DNA of 64,000 nucleotides from Lojkania enalia (taxonomy: Eukaryota > Ascomycota > Dothideomycetes > Pleosporales): the NCBI GenBank assembly GCA_010094045.1, contig ML986811.1, positions 1-64,000 of the forward strand, written 5' to 3'. This document shows positions 10,862 to 24,100 of the stretch, piece by piece. How positions within the stretch are numbered: the stretch's first letter is position 1; each line of letters begins with the position of its first letter. Both the position numbers and the translations under genes were made by a program. Under the pieces are notes generated by a model. That model was not told the origin of the DNA and ran no database searches. It saw nothing but the letters and a program-made list of their open reading frames with translations.

Positions 10862-13800
10862 TAAAATAGGCTAGTATAATAGATTATAGTATAATAATAA
10901 TAAATAGAGTAGTAGAGCTAAAATATTTATATATTTAGTTCTCTTAAAAAAGAGATAGTTAATAAAAGAGAGATAAATTACTACTATCCGTATAGAGTAT
11001 AATTTAGCTATTTTAACTCTAAATTAGGTAACTCTATATTATTAACATATAACTTAAAACTATAAGATATTATATTATTTTTCTTTTTAAAAGGCTATTA
11101 TCGCGATAGTTTATAAAGGACAAATATTACTAGAATAGACTAGTAGAGTTACTTTAAGATAGGTACTATTATATAATCTAGAGTTCCTTTTAAATTAAAT
11201 AGTATATTATTACTACTATTTTTATTTTTACTTAATAAGGTTAACTTTTAAAGAATCTTTATTACTTACTACCTAGAGTAGTATAAGTAAATAATACTAG
11301 TAGAGTAAATGTTAATTATAAAAATACTACTTCTTCTATCTATTCTACTTTATTAATTCTTATACTTCCTTAACTACTTTAATAAATATAATTCCCTTAG
11401 TCTTTAGTTATATATTTAGTATAGTTATTATAACTTTATATAGGATATAATAGAATACTTTATAGTTAATAAGGGCTAGTAGATATATATATTTACTACC
11501 CACGCCACCCACCACCTATTTTTCTATTCTTACTATACTCTATATATACCCCTCTTATACTCTTCTTAACACCTTTCTAGTTTATAAATAGCTAATTTAC
11601 GCCTAATAGGTCTATAGTATATAATATAGTATTTATTCTAGTCTAGAAGTGCTATATTAAGGAGGCTAAGGGTAAAAAGCTCTATACTATCTACTATCTC
11701 TACTATCTAAAGCGTCTAGCTTATAATAAACTATATAAAGTAGATAATAACTATAAATTTACTTCTTTAGATCTACTTATAGTAGAATATCTCTATAAAG
11801 GTATTTAATATAATATCTATCTCTACTATCTTAAGAAGAAGAATAAGAATTATTTTAAAGTATATTTTAGACTAATATAATATATTCTAACCTTTTTATA
11901 ACTAATATATCTATAACTAAATCTATCTATACTAGAGTATATTATAAAGGTTAATTAAGCTATTAAAGCTTTTATTACCGCCCGCGTTAGTAGTAATAAA
12001 ACTTAACTAGCCTAAAGGGTTTAAAATACTATTTAAATAGTAGTTAAGTAGATTTAAATATATATTTTAACCCTTTTTTATATATTCTAGTACTAATAGT
12101 AATATTTAGGCTTGGTAAGAAAGATTCTAACTTTCTATTTACCTATAATAGTAAGAATAGAAAGACTTTATCTAGAATTAAATTTATTAGCTAAAACTAT
12201 ACTAAAATTAGTATAGTATATAAGTATAAGGTTAAAGAGGATTTTTTTAATATAGATAATAATAAATATACTAAAGTAAAGGAAATAAAGTTTTATATAA
12301 GTTAATCCGGACTATATTATACTATATTATTTTATACTAACGCTTTTAGCCTATTCACCCTATTAAAAAGGTTTAACTAAGTTATAATAGGGGAAAAAAT
12401 TATAGTAAGATATAAATATTAGTAGATAGTAGTTTTTTTAAATATTAATAGGTTCTCTAGTATTTTTATGGATATAATACCCTAGTTAAATATCTTATAG
12501 CCTAAATTAACACTATATTTAGAATAATATAATATTTTCGACTTTTATATACTATTCTAGTCTATAATATACTATAATATAGTTCTTCTAGTATTAATAG
12601 TAGGAATTACTACTTCTTATAATTACTAAAGAACCTATATTAATATATAAGGTTAACTTTATAGGTACTAATTCTTAAACTTTATTTTTATAACTTTAGT
12701 TTAATAATAGTACTATTAAATACCTATAAAAATTTTAATTTAAAGAAAACTAGATAAAAATAACTATATTAACTAGAAAGTTTATATAAAGGTTATACTT
12801 TAGAATAATTTAGCTATCCTTTTTCTTTTTTAAAGAGTATCTACAGTTTTTAATAGATTTACTTAATTTTTTTAGTTTAATACCCTTCTTTTTCTAAAAT
12901 ACTTATAGAGTATTAGTACTAATATTTACTTCTAGTTTCTAACTATTCTTAGAGTTTAGATAATTCTTCTATTTAACTAAGTATTTTTATACTTTAATAG
13001 AGTTTTACTTTTATTTAATAATATAATTAATTTTATATATATTATCTCTAAATTAGTATAAAGTATTTTATATTAAACTATCTAAACTCTAAATAGGCCT
13101 TTTTAGGTTATATAATTCTAGTAAAAATATATAAAATATTAGATAGATACTATTTAACTCTAAAAAATTAATCTAGTAGGTTATAGACATTATAACCTTT
13201 ATTACTATACTAGGTCTAAAATACTTCTAATTTAATTTCTTCTTAAAATAGGTTAACTTAATATATCGATTTAATACTAGTATCTTATTTTCTACTACTA
13301 GAGATAAGTATATTCTCTTCTTATCTACGTATTTCTTTTAATAAGTTACTATAATACTAATCTTCGCTTTATATTTACTTTATAATATTAGTATTTTAGC
13401 TGCTATACCTCTTATTAAAGAAGCTTCTCCCTTTTCTAAAGGCTCGCCTAGCTAATTAAGTCCTTAAAGATCTATACTATAATAAGTATAAAAAGGTAAG
13501 ATAATAGTAGTTATATAAATACTATTATTATATATAAACTCTACTATAGATAGTTAAACTACTTAATTATCTTACTCTAAATAGTAGAAATAATATAAAT
13601 ACTACTTAAGTATTTAGTTTTATCTTTCTATTAGCTTATTAGTCTCTAGATAATAAGCTAAACTAAAATCTTACTAAAATACTAAATAATAGTAAAAGGT
13701 TTCTTAAAATTTTAACTTTATTAAAATACTATAATTAGATAATATTATATATTTAAACCTATATTAGATCTTTTATAGTTTAGGTAGAGATAGTAGAGAT

Positions 13801-16800
13801 ATAATAGGCTATTTTAGTTAACTAGTTAATAATAACTATAATTAAGTTATATACTTAATTAAAGAATAGATTTAGAAGAAGTTCTATAATAAAATTAAAT
13901 ATAATTTACTCTTATAATCTATTTAATATAGGTAATAGTTATAATAGATTATAAGGTTTATACTTAGAAGCTTTTACTCTTCTCTATTTTAAATAATCCT
14001 AATAGTAGGCTTTAATATTATCTCTTATACCTTTCTACTAAAATTAATATAATACTCTTTTATATATTTTTATCTATCCTCTATAACCTACTATAGGATA
14101 GTTATATACCTAATTAAGAGCGTTTTACCTCTTTTAGAATATTATTAGCTCTATCTTTTCTTTATTACCTTCTTTAGCCTACTCTAGACTATTATAGTAT
14201 TCTTAGTTTAAGAAAGAGGTCTCTTCTATTTCTTAGGTAGGAGAAAAATCTTTCTAAATAGTCTATACGTGGGTTACTACTACTAAAATCCTAAAAATCT
14301 TAATACTATTATTCTAGTCTAAATTAGTTCTTTCTACTTTTTTTAGGCTAATTTTAGTATATATATATTTAATATATTTTATATTAGACTTTTTTAAAGG
14401 TACTTACGCTTCCTTTATATAATCTAGTTAATATAATAGTCTATTAACTAGATTAAGTTTACTAGATTAGTAGATAAAATTATAATTATATTTAGTAAGC
14501 TTAAAATATAATTATATATATTAATAGACTAAAGTTTTTATTTTTATAAACTAATAGAGGTTATTATAATATATATAAAAGTTAAATATAACTTCTTATA
14601 GGTACTAATATTAGTACTCTAAACTTTCTACTATTATAAGTAGCTCTTAATTATATATATTATAGTTATATTTTATTGTACTAAACTTTTTTAAAAAGAA
14701 ATTAATAGATTACTATATTATCTTACCTATTTACTCTTCTATAAGCTAGCTAAGAATTCCTAAAATAGCGCTCCTAGAAGTATTAATCTTAACTCTTATA
14801 GGCTGAGTTAGTTTATAATAAGCTAGAATAGAAATACTTAAAAAAGCTTCCTTTAACTATTAGAAGGCCTCTAGTCCTTTCTAACTAATATCTAGCTTTT
14901 AACTTTCTTCTCTTTTCTAGATATAGCCTTTTTTAGCAGCCTTTAACCCCTTTTAAGTTAATCTTATGAAAGGTAAAGTAATTCTTAAGAATTCTATAAT
15001 AAACCTATAATAGTAGTTTATAAATCTAATAAAGATCTATATATCTTATATAGTTTATAAAACTAGCTAATCCTAGATAGTTTTTAACTAGAAGTAGTTA
15101 AATTTAATCCTCTTAAGATAAATAATAAACTCTAAATAGTCTATTTTTCTAGTATAAAAATTATACTTACTAAGTTTTATAAAAAACTTAGTTTTATAAA
15201 AAACTTAGTTTTATAAAAAACTTAGTTTTATAAAAAACTTAGTTTTATATAGTTTCTAAAGTACTTTAATATATTTAATATATTTCTCTTCTATATTAGA
15301 GAAGATTAAAATATTATCTAAGTATATAATATATATTATATTAATAAAGCTAGTAAGTATTTAGTTAATATACGCTTAAAATTAAGCTAGTATATTTATT
15401 AGGTTAAACAGTATAATAGTATACTTAAAAGAACCGTATCTAGTATAAAATACGGTCTTCTATTTATCTTCTTTCTTTATTCTAATTCTATAGTAAGCTT
15501 CTCTAATATTAAGCTTAGTATAATACTTAGCTTACGCTATACGCTTTAATAACTCTAAAATTAGGAGAAAAGAGTACTAATTATATATAGTAATCTTATT
15601 TAGGCCTCTATAATCTATATAGAATTTTAAACTACTATTCTTCTTCTCTATAAAGAGGATTAGTATACTAGTAGACGATTAGAATTTCCTAATCTAATTA
15701 CGTTATAAATATTTATTTAGATATTTCTAAAGATATTAAAATTTAACCGAAGATAAATTATATAATAGTTAATATAGAAGACTAGCCTCTTCTAATAGGT
15801 TTATAGCTAAATCTTAAGGCTTATACTTTATAAGTACTAAGGATTACTTTTTATTAAATATATCCTTAAAATTAGTATATTCTAGCTGTAATTAGCCTAT
15901 TTTAACGCTAATTTTATCTACTATAGCTACTAAATTAACTAGATATATATAGATATCTATTTTACTACCTATAATAGTTTCTATAAACTCTTTTATATCC
16001 TCTAGTACTACTTTATAAAACTAAGGTAAGCTTATAGCTTTTACTCTCCTAAAGAGTATTCTTCTATTAAAAAGGTTTAATTTTAGATTATAATCCTATA
16101 TCTAAAATATTTTAAGGTAAATCTTATACCCTTTAAGATCTAATATTATAAATAGTACTTTATAGACTTAAACCTTACTATATAAGTCTCTAATAATAAC
16201 TTTTATAATAGTAGTCTTATATATTAGAATTTTAGAGCCGTTTATAACTTCTACTATTAACTTTAATAGTAGATTAATCTTTAGGCTATACTATTTTATA
16301 AGTATAGTATTAAAGAGATTTAGTTATATACCCGGGTTAATTAAATAATCGTTTTTAACTAAACTCTCTACTACTATCTTAACTATAAGTAACTTTATAA
16401 AAGTTTAAAAAAGTAATTTATATAATTTTTCTAGCTTCTTACTCTCTTTAAAAAATTTAATATAGGCTAGAAGAAAGAAGCTTAATCTTTTTAACTTTTA
16501 CCTTTTCCTAACTTCTATTTAGGAGTTTCTTTAGACTTCTCTTTCTTTTAAGGATAGTTAGAAAATTTATAACCCTTCTCTCTATATATCTAATATATAA
16601 TAGAAGGCTACTTTAGATAGATATTATCTTTTCTAAACCTCTTTAGGGGTTTCTAGCCCTTTCTAGCCTTCTTTAGAGTACTATTACTCTCCTCTAAAGT
16701 ATTAGACCCTTACCTCTTATAATTACCTATATTATACCTCTTTTACTTTTTATAAAGCTTTTAATAATATTTAAAGACTATATTTATATATTCTTCTACC

Positions 16801-17953
16801 TCTAGTAACGTCTAAAATTATAGTTTTAAGAGGAGATCTAAATATCTTCTTATTAACTTAAATAAGACTAAAATAAATTTATTTACTATATAATTTTTAT
16901 TTATCTCTCTAACTTCTTTTTATAGAGGTTTTATATAGTTTAATAAGTTAGTTAGAGATTAGTCTATCCTTTATCTATACTTTTTTAAAGTATTAAAAAC
17001 TTCTTACTTTTATTCTAATAGAGTTTCTAATATATTTAGTAATTTTACTTTTAGGATATTTTATATAGAAATCTAATATATACTCTTTTAATACTTTATA
17101 ATTTTATATATCTCCTATAAAGTCTTTAAAGATTCTAAAATATATCTAAAAGTAAAAGTAACTTTCTATCTTTCTATTTAAAAGTTTACTAGTAACTAGA
17201 TAAAGTACTTTTTATAATCTTAAATCTATTAGTTATAGTCTATATAATTCTTCTTTTTATAGATATAAAGAGGTTTAAAGTAAAGAAGGTTAGCTTAAGT
17301 AGAGATAGTTTATAGTAGTTATACTCCCTCTAGTATAATAATAGCTAAATTAATTGTAGAGATATTATCTACTTTATATTGTTATTTTATCTCTTATAGC
17401 TATTTAAAATTCTTCTAATTTTATTTACTTTATATCTATTATTATAGTTTTTCTAAGTCTTTAGTATCTATATTCTACTCTATACTATTTTAAGCTAAAA
17501 AGTATTAGATAATATTATAATTCTACAATTCTTTAGATATTTGATAAATATTTACTTTAGTCTACTCTTCTAGCTAAATAAGTTTCTTACTAGCTCTAAG
17601 GTTAGTATCTTACCTATTATTAGATGTTAAAGTTCTTATATACCTAGCTAAACTAGCTATTAGGCTAAGAGGGGTAGGAAATATATTTATAGTATTAGAA
17701 ATTACTATTAAACTACTCTAAAGAGTTAGAATAATTTAAATATAATAGGCTAGTATAATAGATTATAGTATAGTAATAATAGATAGAGTAGTAGAGCTAA
17801 AATATTTATATATTTAGTTCTCTTAGAAAAGAGATAATTAATAAAAGAGAGATAAATTACTACTATTCTTATAAGGTACGATTTAGCTATTTTAACCCTA
17901 GGTTAGATAATTCTATATTATTAACCTATAACTTAAAGCTATAAAATATTATA
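10862..17953 (-). mobile_element. Gypsy 2, complete Ty3/Gypsy retrotransposon (7,092 bp)
   Basis: Bounded by 213-bp LTRs (10,862-11,074 and 17,741-17,953) and a 5-bp target duplication ATATT (10,857-10,861 and 17,954-17,958) in a host site that reads GTATT in intact A copies. On the minus strand a Ty3/Gypsy reverse transcriptase is readable through RIP stops: KLNIREAYYRIRIKKEDK around 15,460-15,520, TRYGSF near 15,430, and YLDNILIFS (family YLDD box, RIP-altered) near 15,301-15,330. Gag lies toward 17,700 and integrase toward 13,000, from element order. No intact frame. Confidence 0.85.
15170..15248. repeat. 17-bp tandem repeat inside Gypsy 2 pol
   Basis: Four perfect copies of AAAAAACTTAGTTTTAT at 15,181, 15,198, 15,215 and 15,232, preceded by a partial unit. 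It lies within the pol region just downstream (in sense) of the YLDD box. Their identity, in a RIP-mutated surrounding, points to expansion after RIP. Confidence 0.95.
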
Positions 17954-18058
17954 ATATTCTACTATATACGTCTAATAGTTTATTTACTATATCTACTACT
18001 TTATATAGCTAAAATATAAACTCTTATAAATTAAGGTTAAAAATATATTATATAATTA

Positions 18059-18185
18059 ATATACTTTATAAGTAAACAGCCTATATAAATAAATAGTCTA
18101 CTCTATTACTAAAACGTAATATTTAAGCTTTTAATAATAATAAAATAATAAAATAATAAGAATATAGCTTAAAATAAGAATTAAG
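18059..18185 (+). mobile_element. Family C left-end fragment (older copy)
   Basis: Matches the first about 140 bp of the adjacent family C element but is much more RIP-mutated (TATAAGTAAACAGCC against TATAAGCGAGCGGCC). It starts after TA and stops at the TA (18,186-18,187) where the less mutated C copy begins, so the younger copy probably inserted into the older one. Confidence 0.7.
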
Positions 18186-18187
18186 TA

Positions 18188-21100
18188 ACGTACCTTATAA
18201 GCGAGCGGCCCATATAAGCGAGCGGCCTATATAAGCGAGCGGTCCACCCTATTACTAAAACGCGACACCTAAGCTTTCAATAATAATACAACGACGAAAT
18301 AATAAGAATATAGCCTAAAACGAAAATTAAGTAAACTTAGCCTTCTTAGCTACTAAAAGAGGCTAAATAAATAGTAAAAGACGCGCTGCTTTAATATTTA
18401 ATATAATTTAAACGACTATATACTAATAATACGCCGGAATCTACTTACAGCGCGATTATAAGCCTAACTTAAAGAGACTAACGAAACCTAAAGAGGAGGT
18501 TATTATTTAATATATACTTAACCTAGATTCGCAAGGATTTGCACCTACTTTAGCTGCTGTATAAGATATAGCTAATAGCTTACTTACTAAGCGCGGTATA
18601 GGCTAGATTAATATATATTAGCCTAGGAACTTTATTAGACGTACTCCTAAGCTTAAGATACGCCTAAATTAGCCTTATAATCGCTAGAAAGCTCTATACG
18701 AAGATCCTAAGGTAATTAAAGGCTAGTTTAAGCTTATATAGTATACTAAGAAGAAGTATAGTATTATAGATAAGGATATATATAACTTCGACGAATCTAG
18801 CTTTTAAATAGGTGCTATCTTATTATAACTAGTTGTTATAGGTATAGAGAAATATAATTAACTAAAGGCAATTTAATTAGGTAATTATAAATGGATTTTA
18901 GTAATTTAGGGGATTAATACTACTAGCTAGGCGCTCCTACCCTTTATTATTATTACTAGCTACTACTATCTCTCTACCTAGTACAAAAGCGATAATATAT
19001 TTAAGAACTAGGCTATTACAGTTAATAAAAACAGCTGAATAATAAATAAACTTGGTATTAAGTAGTTAAAGCATTTTTATAAGTATATAAAAGATTGTAT
19101 AATAGGCGCGCGTTAATTACTAATCTTTAATAGCTATAACAGCTATAACTTGCTTAATTTCCAGAAACTCTGCGAGGAATAAGGTATTATTCTACTTTAT
19201 ATACTAGCTTATTTATTATATCTATTATAGCTATTAGATATAGGCTACTTTTTACTATTAAAGCGTATATATAGAAATTAGATCTTAGTCTTAGCACGTA
19301 ATTATATTAACTATATTATAAAACTTAAGTTCTTTTTAGCTTTTAAAGCTGCTTTTAATATATTAATTATAAAGGATAATATCTATATAAGCTTTTAAAG
19401 AGCTGGTCTAGTCCTATTTAATCTAGAAGCAGTACTTTTAAAGCTTAATATAAAGCTTTATACACTAATACTACTAGTATAAGATAATACTCTATAAGAA
19501 GTAAAAACACTAAGTAATACGTACGAGCTAGAAGCTTAATTAATATTAATTCGTAATTAGATTTAAAGGGATATAAGTTCTTTACTAGCTTCTATTATTA
19601 AGAAGCTAAATCAGCTTAAGAAAGATTCTATAAAAGTAATATATTAGATCGGGTTAATACGTAATAAAATTGTTAGCCTTTAAGAAGTAAATAAAGTAGT
19701 AATAAAACGGAAATAGTAGAAAAAAAGGCAGATTTAAGCGTAAGGGACCCTAATAAAAGTATAAAAAGAGATGATTATTACTAAAAAGGATAATAAGGAG
19801 GAAACCCGGGCTATAATACGCTAATTTAGGGTGTAATTAGGTATAAGTAGATAGTATAAAGCGTGCTATAACTGCTATAGTAAGATTAGGTATAATTTTT
19901 ATATATATTAGAAGGATGTAGAAGTTTCTATAGAATAATCGCGTAAGTTATAAATTGCTATTATATTATTTAGTTGTTAAGCTATACGTATATAAAGGTT
20001 AAAAAAGTTAATAGAGTAGACTACTTACTTATATAGGCTGCTTGTATAACGATGCAAAGAAATCGTTCCACGAAAAGCTTTATATACAACCTTATCCCAA
20101 AGCTTTTCGCTTATCTTATCCTACCCCCAGTTCTACCCCTTTTCCCTTCCATATATAGTTGTATACTCCCTTATAAGTAGCTTAGTAGTTCTTCTATATC
20201 CTTTTATATAAGGCTTATAGGTGTTAATAGAATTCTCAGGTCCCTAATCCCCTACGTACTCCTATATACTTCTGAGTAGATTTGTACTATATTTAGACCT
20301 ATTATCTTACCTGCGCTGTTATATTATATAGAAGAACTTAATACTACTAGTAACAGCTTTTTTAATAATATCGCATCGATTATTTATTTAAATATATTTA
20401 AGTCTAAGATACGCCCGATTTAGTTTAGGTTATAATACTTATATACTATTATATTAAATTATTTAGTTACCTAGATAGGATCTTAAAAACCTTTTATTAA
20501 CTAAAGCCTTTAGGTTTAGAACTTCCTATCCCCTATAATTAGGATTACCTTCGGAAAAGCCGCGTAGAGTGCGCCTAGGTAAAAACTTAGAAACTACTAA
20601 TAACCTATTAGAATTAGAAGCAACCGCCGATATCTGACTATAATTTACCTTCTAATTCCCGTACTAGAACTGATACACGCGTAAGTCGTAGTAAGAGTAA
20701 GCTTCTATCTACACGTATAGAATAACCGTTACCTTCTATAGGGGGCCTTACAACAGGCGGACCCCTCTCTATAGGGCCTATAACAAAGAACCTATCTAAT
20801 TCGGAGGGAAATTAGAGTAAATAAACCCTTGAGGAATAAATCGCAATTTTATAAGAGGAGATTGTATGCTTAATATAATAGAAAACTATCAGTCCTAATT
20901 AACCTCTATAAACCACCGAATCAGAACTAATAATACGCTAAGAAACTTTTATAACTCCCCTAGTAAGAAACCTCTTAACTACCCCTAAGCCTCTTTAAGC
21001 CTACCTTATTAAACGTATATCTAAAATTAAAAGTCTTATAGATAGTAGCAAACCTATATTTAAATAATAGCGAGTTTCGATTCTGGACCGACTTAAGATT

Positions 21101-24100
21101 AATACGGATTACTATCTAATAGAGTATATATATATAGTATTGGTATAGAAATATACCTCTAGTACTGTAAAAGGGTATCTAGAGCTAAAATACCTAGCTA
21201 AATCGGACTAGTATCGGTTTAAGAATACTAAAGAAATAATTTTACTTCTACAATTGTATTTTATTATAGGTAATAAAGAGACAGAAGCGCGACAGGCGTT
21301 TTAGGTTCTAAGGATAAATAAGAGAGAAGTATTCCTAACTTTTAAAGCTTACTTTATTAGTATAGCTATTAGGGGATCTGTATCCTAATTTAAGTAGTTC
21401 TTCTACTTATAGGATAAGATTCTCCCCAGCCTGAGGATACTAAACCTTAGCTTTAAGCTTATATAGAAAGGCTCTTTTAATACTATAGTCGCCTACTTAA
21501 CAACCTATAATATAGAAAGAAGGAGTATTCCTAACCTCTTAGAATAAACTATTAGCCTACAGGTTACAGCTAAAACAAATTTAGATTAGTACTAGAAGGC
21601 TTCTAAGAGTTTATCTAAGGTAACCTACAATCTAATACTACCCCGATCTACTCTAGTATTAATACCTCGTTCTACTACGATTGCTCTCTAATAACCTAAC
21701 AAGACTCCCGCACCTGAAAGATATATAATCCTAGGAAATTACTATAACTATAGTAAACTAGGATATTTCGTAAACGAATATATAGTCTTTAAAGTATAAG
21801 AGATAGAGGTTAAATAAGAGAAGATTAAAGAAGAAGAGTTTTTAGACGTAAATAAGTACCACCCGGATAGTTCTTAGGTGGGAAATAGAAACGCCTAAGA
21901 AAACTCTCCATCCTAAACTTAAGTAAGTACAACTTATTAAATATTAATTTATCGTATTTATTTAGAGGAAAGTACTTTTAAATCCCTACTATTCTATATT
22001 TAAAAGGCGTTAGTATACAACTAAACGCCCTTGTTAATATAGGCGCTTAAGGCTTCCTATTCCTCAATTCTATAGTAGCTAGATTACTCTCCTAAGCTCT
22101 ATATATGTTAATACAGCGTTTACCCTTTAAAATTACTGTTAAAGGTTTTTAGGACCGAATCTAAACTCTAGTTAATTAGTATATCTACTTACACCTGCGA
22201 ATTAATAAGAGAACTATCTAAAACTACTTATTTATTATTATAGATCTAGATACTTAGGATTGTATTATTAGTATTAAATAGTTATATTATTTTCAACTCC
22301 AGCTAGATACAGATAAGAATCGGATTATATAGCCCTCTAAGTATCCTGCTACTTATAATTCTTTACCTCCTCTTCTTATATAATTAACTCAGCTAGCACG
22401 CGATAAGGAGGTAGAGCTAGATATCCAGCGACGCGACGCTCTATAGGAAAAGGACTAGTATTAGCAGTCTTATAGTCCGACTATCTATCGTATTAAGGGT
22501 CTATTAAGACTACTAAAACTATATTAGTCTCTTATAGCCTATAGTCTAAATAAGCTTAGAGCTCCTATACGCCTATATATAATAAAGTCCAAACCCAATC
22601 CAAAGAAAGTCTATTCTTCTATTATTACTCTTATTTTAGCTAATGCTTTCTACTTTAATATAAAGAGAAAAGAGAACGAGTTTTTCTCTACGTCTCTATA
22701 TAAAATTAAACGGCTGATTAAAGATAAGTAAGCCCTAAAGCTAGAAGATAAGGCTGAAAATAAAGTACTAGTAAATCTCCGATTGCCATCTGAATACTAT
22801 AAGTATTAGGATATATTTAGTAAAACTATAGCTTATTAATTGCCGGAATACCGCTCTTATAATTATAAGATTATTCTTATAGAACCTCTCTCTAATAGTT
22901 ATAGCCTATTATATAAGTAGAATGTTAAGAAGCTGGAAGTAACTAAAAAGTATATTATAGATAATCTATAGTATAGGTATATTAAGTAGAGTTGGAGCTC
23001 TTTCGTATCTCTAATCCTTTACATTTATAAACCTAATAGTAACTTACGTATCTGCGTAGATTATTATAAACTTAATACTTTTACCTATAAGGATATATAT
23101 CTAATACTATATATAGATAAACTCCTATCTAGACCTACTAAAGTAGTAATCTTTACTAAGTTTAATATTCGCGCGGCCTTTAATAAGATTAAGATAGACT
23201 CTAGTTCTAAGAAATATACTACCTTTTAGACTCGATACGGAACCTATAAGTATAAAGTTCTACCTTTTAGATTATATAACAGCCTAGCAACTTACTAGTA
23301 CTATATAAATAATATACTAATCGACTATCTAGATAACTTCTATATTACTTATTTAGACGATATCCTTATCTACTTAAAAGACGAGGTGATATATACTATC
23401 TATGTTAAGAAAGTTCTTAAAAGATTACATCAAGTAGAGTTATAAGTTAATATTAAGAAGAGCGAATTCTATATTACCTGAACTAAATACCTTAACTATA
23501 TTCTCTTAAATAAAGGCCTTAAGGTTAACCTAGAGAAGGTAGAAGTACTATATAACTAGTAGCTACCTACTACCGTAATAGGTGTAAAATCCTTCTTAGG
23601 TTTTACTAGATTCTATCGATAGTTTATACCGGAATTCTCGCGTGTTGTAAAGCTAATTATCGTACTATAGAGCCCTACAACCCCTTTTATATAGACTTTA
23701 GAATGTAATATTACCTTTAAGAAATTAAAGTCAGCCCTATTAAGTATACCTATACTCTACTACTTTAACCCTACGTTAGAAATAAAAATAGAAACTAACG
23801 CCTCTAATAGAGTAGTTGTAGGAGTACTATTATAGAAACATTCTAATAGAAAATAGTACCCTATAGTATTCTATAGTAAGATTCTATCCGGTTTAGAACT
23901 GAACTAAGAAATTTATAATAAGAAACTATTCGCAATTATTACTGCGTTTAAGTAATAGAGGGTAGAACTTACTTTAGTAGCTACTAGGACTCTAGTATAT
24001 ACCGATTATCGCTTACTTAAATATTTTATAATTATAAAGGTACTTAATACTTGTTAAGTTTATTAGACTGAGGAATTAGCTTAGTATTAGTTCCGAATCG

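Larger units (their letters stand above)
10727..18056 (-). mobile_element. Family A internal fragment split by Gypsy 2
   Basis: Positions 10,727-10,861 and 17,954-18,056 are contiguous in intact A elements (they correspond to about 3,530-3,765 of copy 2). The break is the Gypsy 2 insertion. Both outer edges abut family C terminal repeats facing it, one inverted (10,724) and one direct (18,059). Confidence 0.75.
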
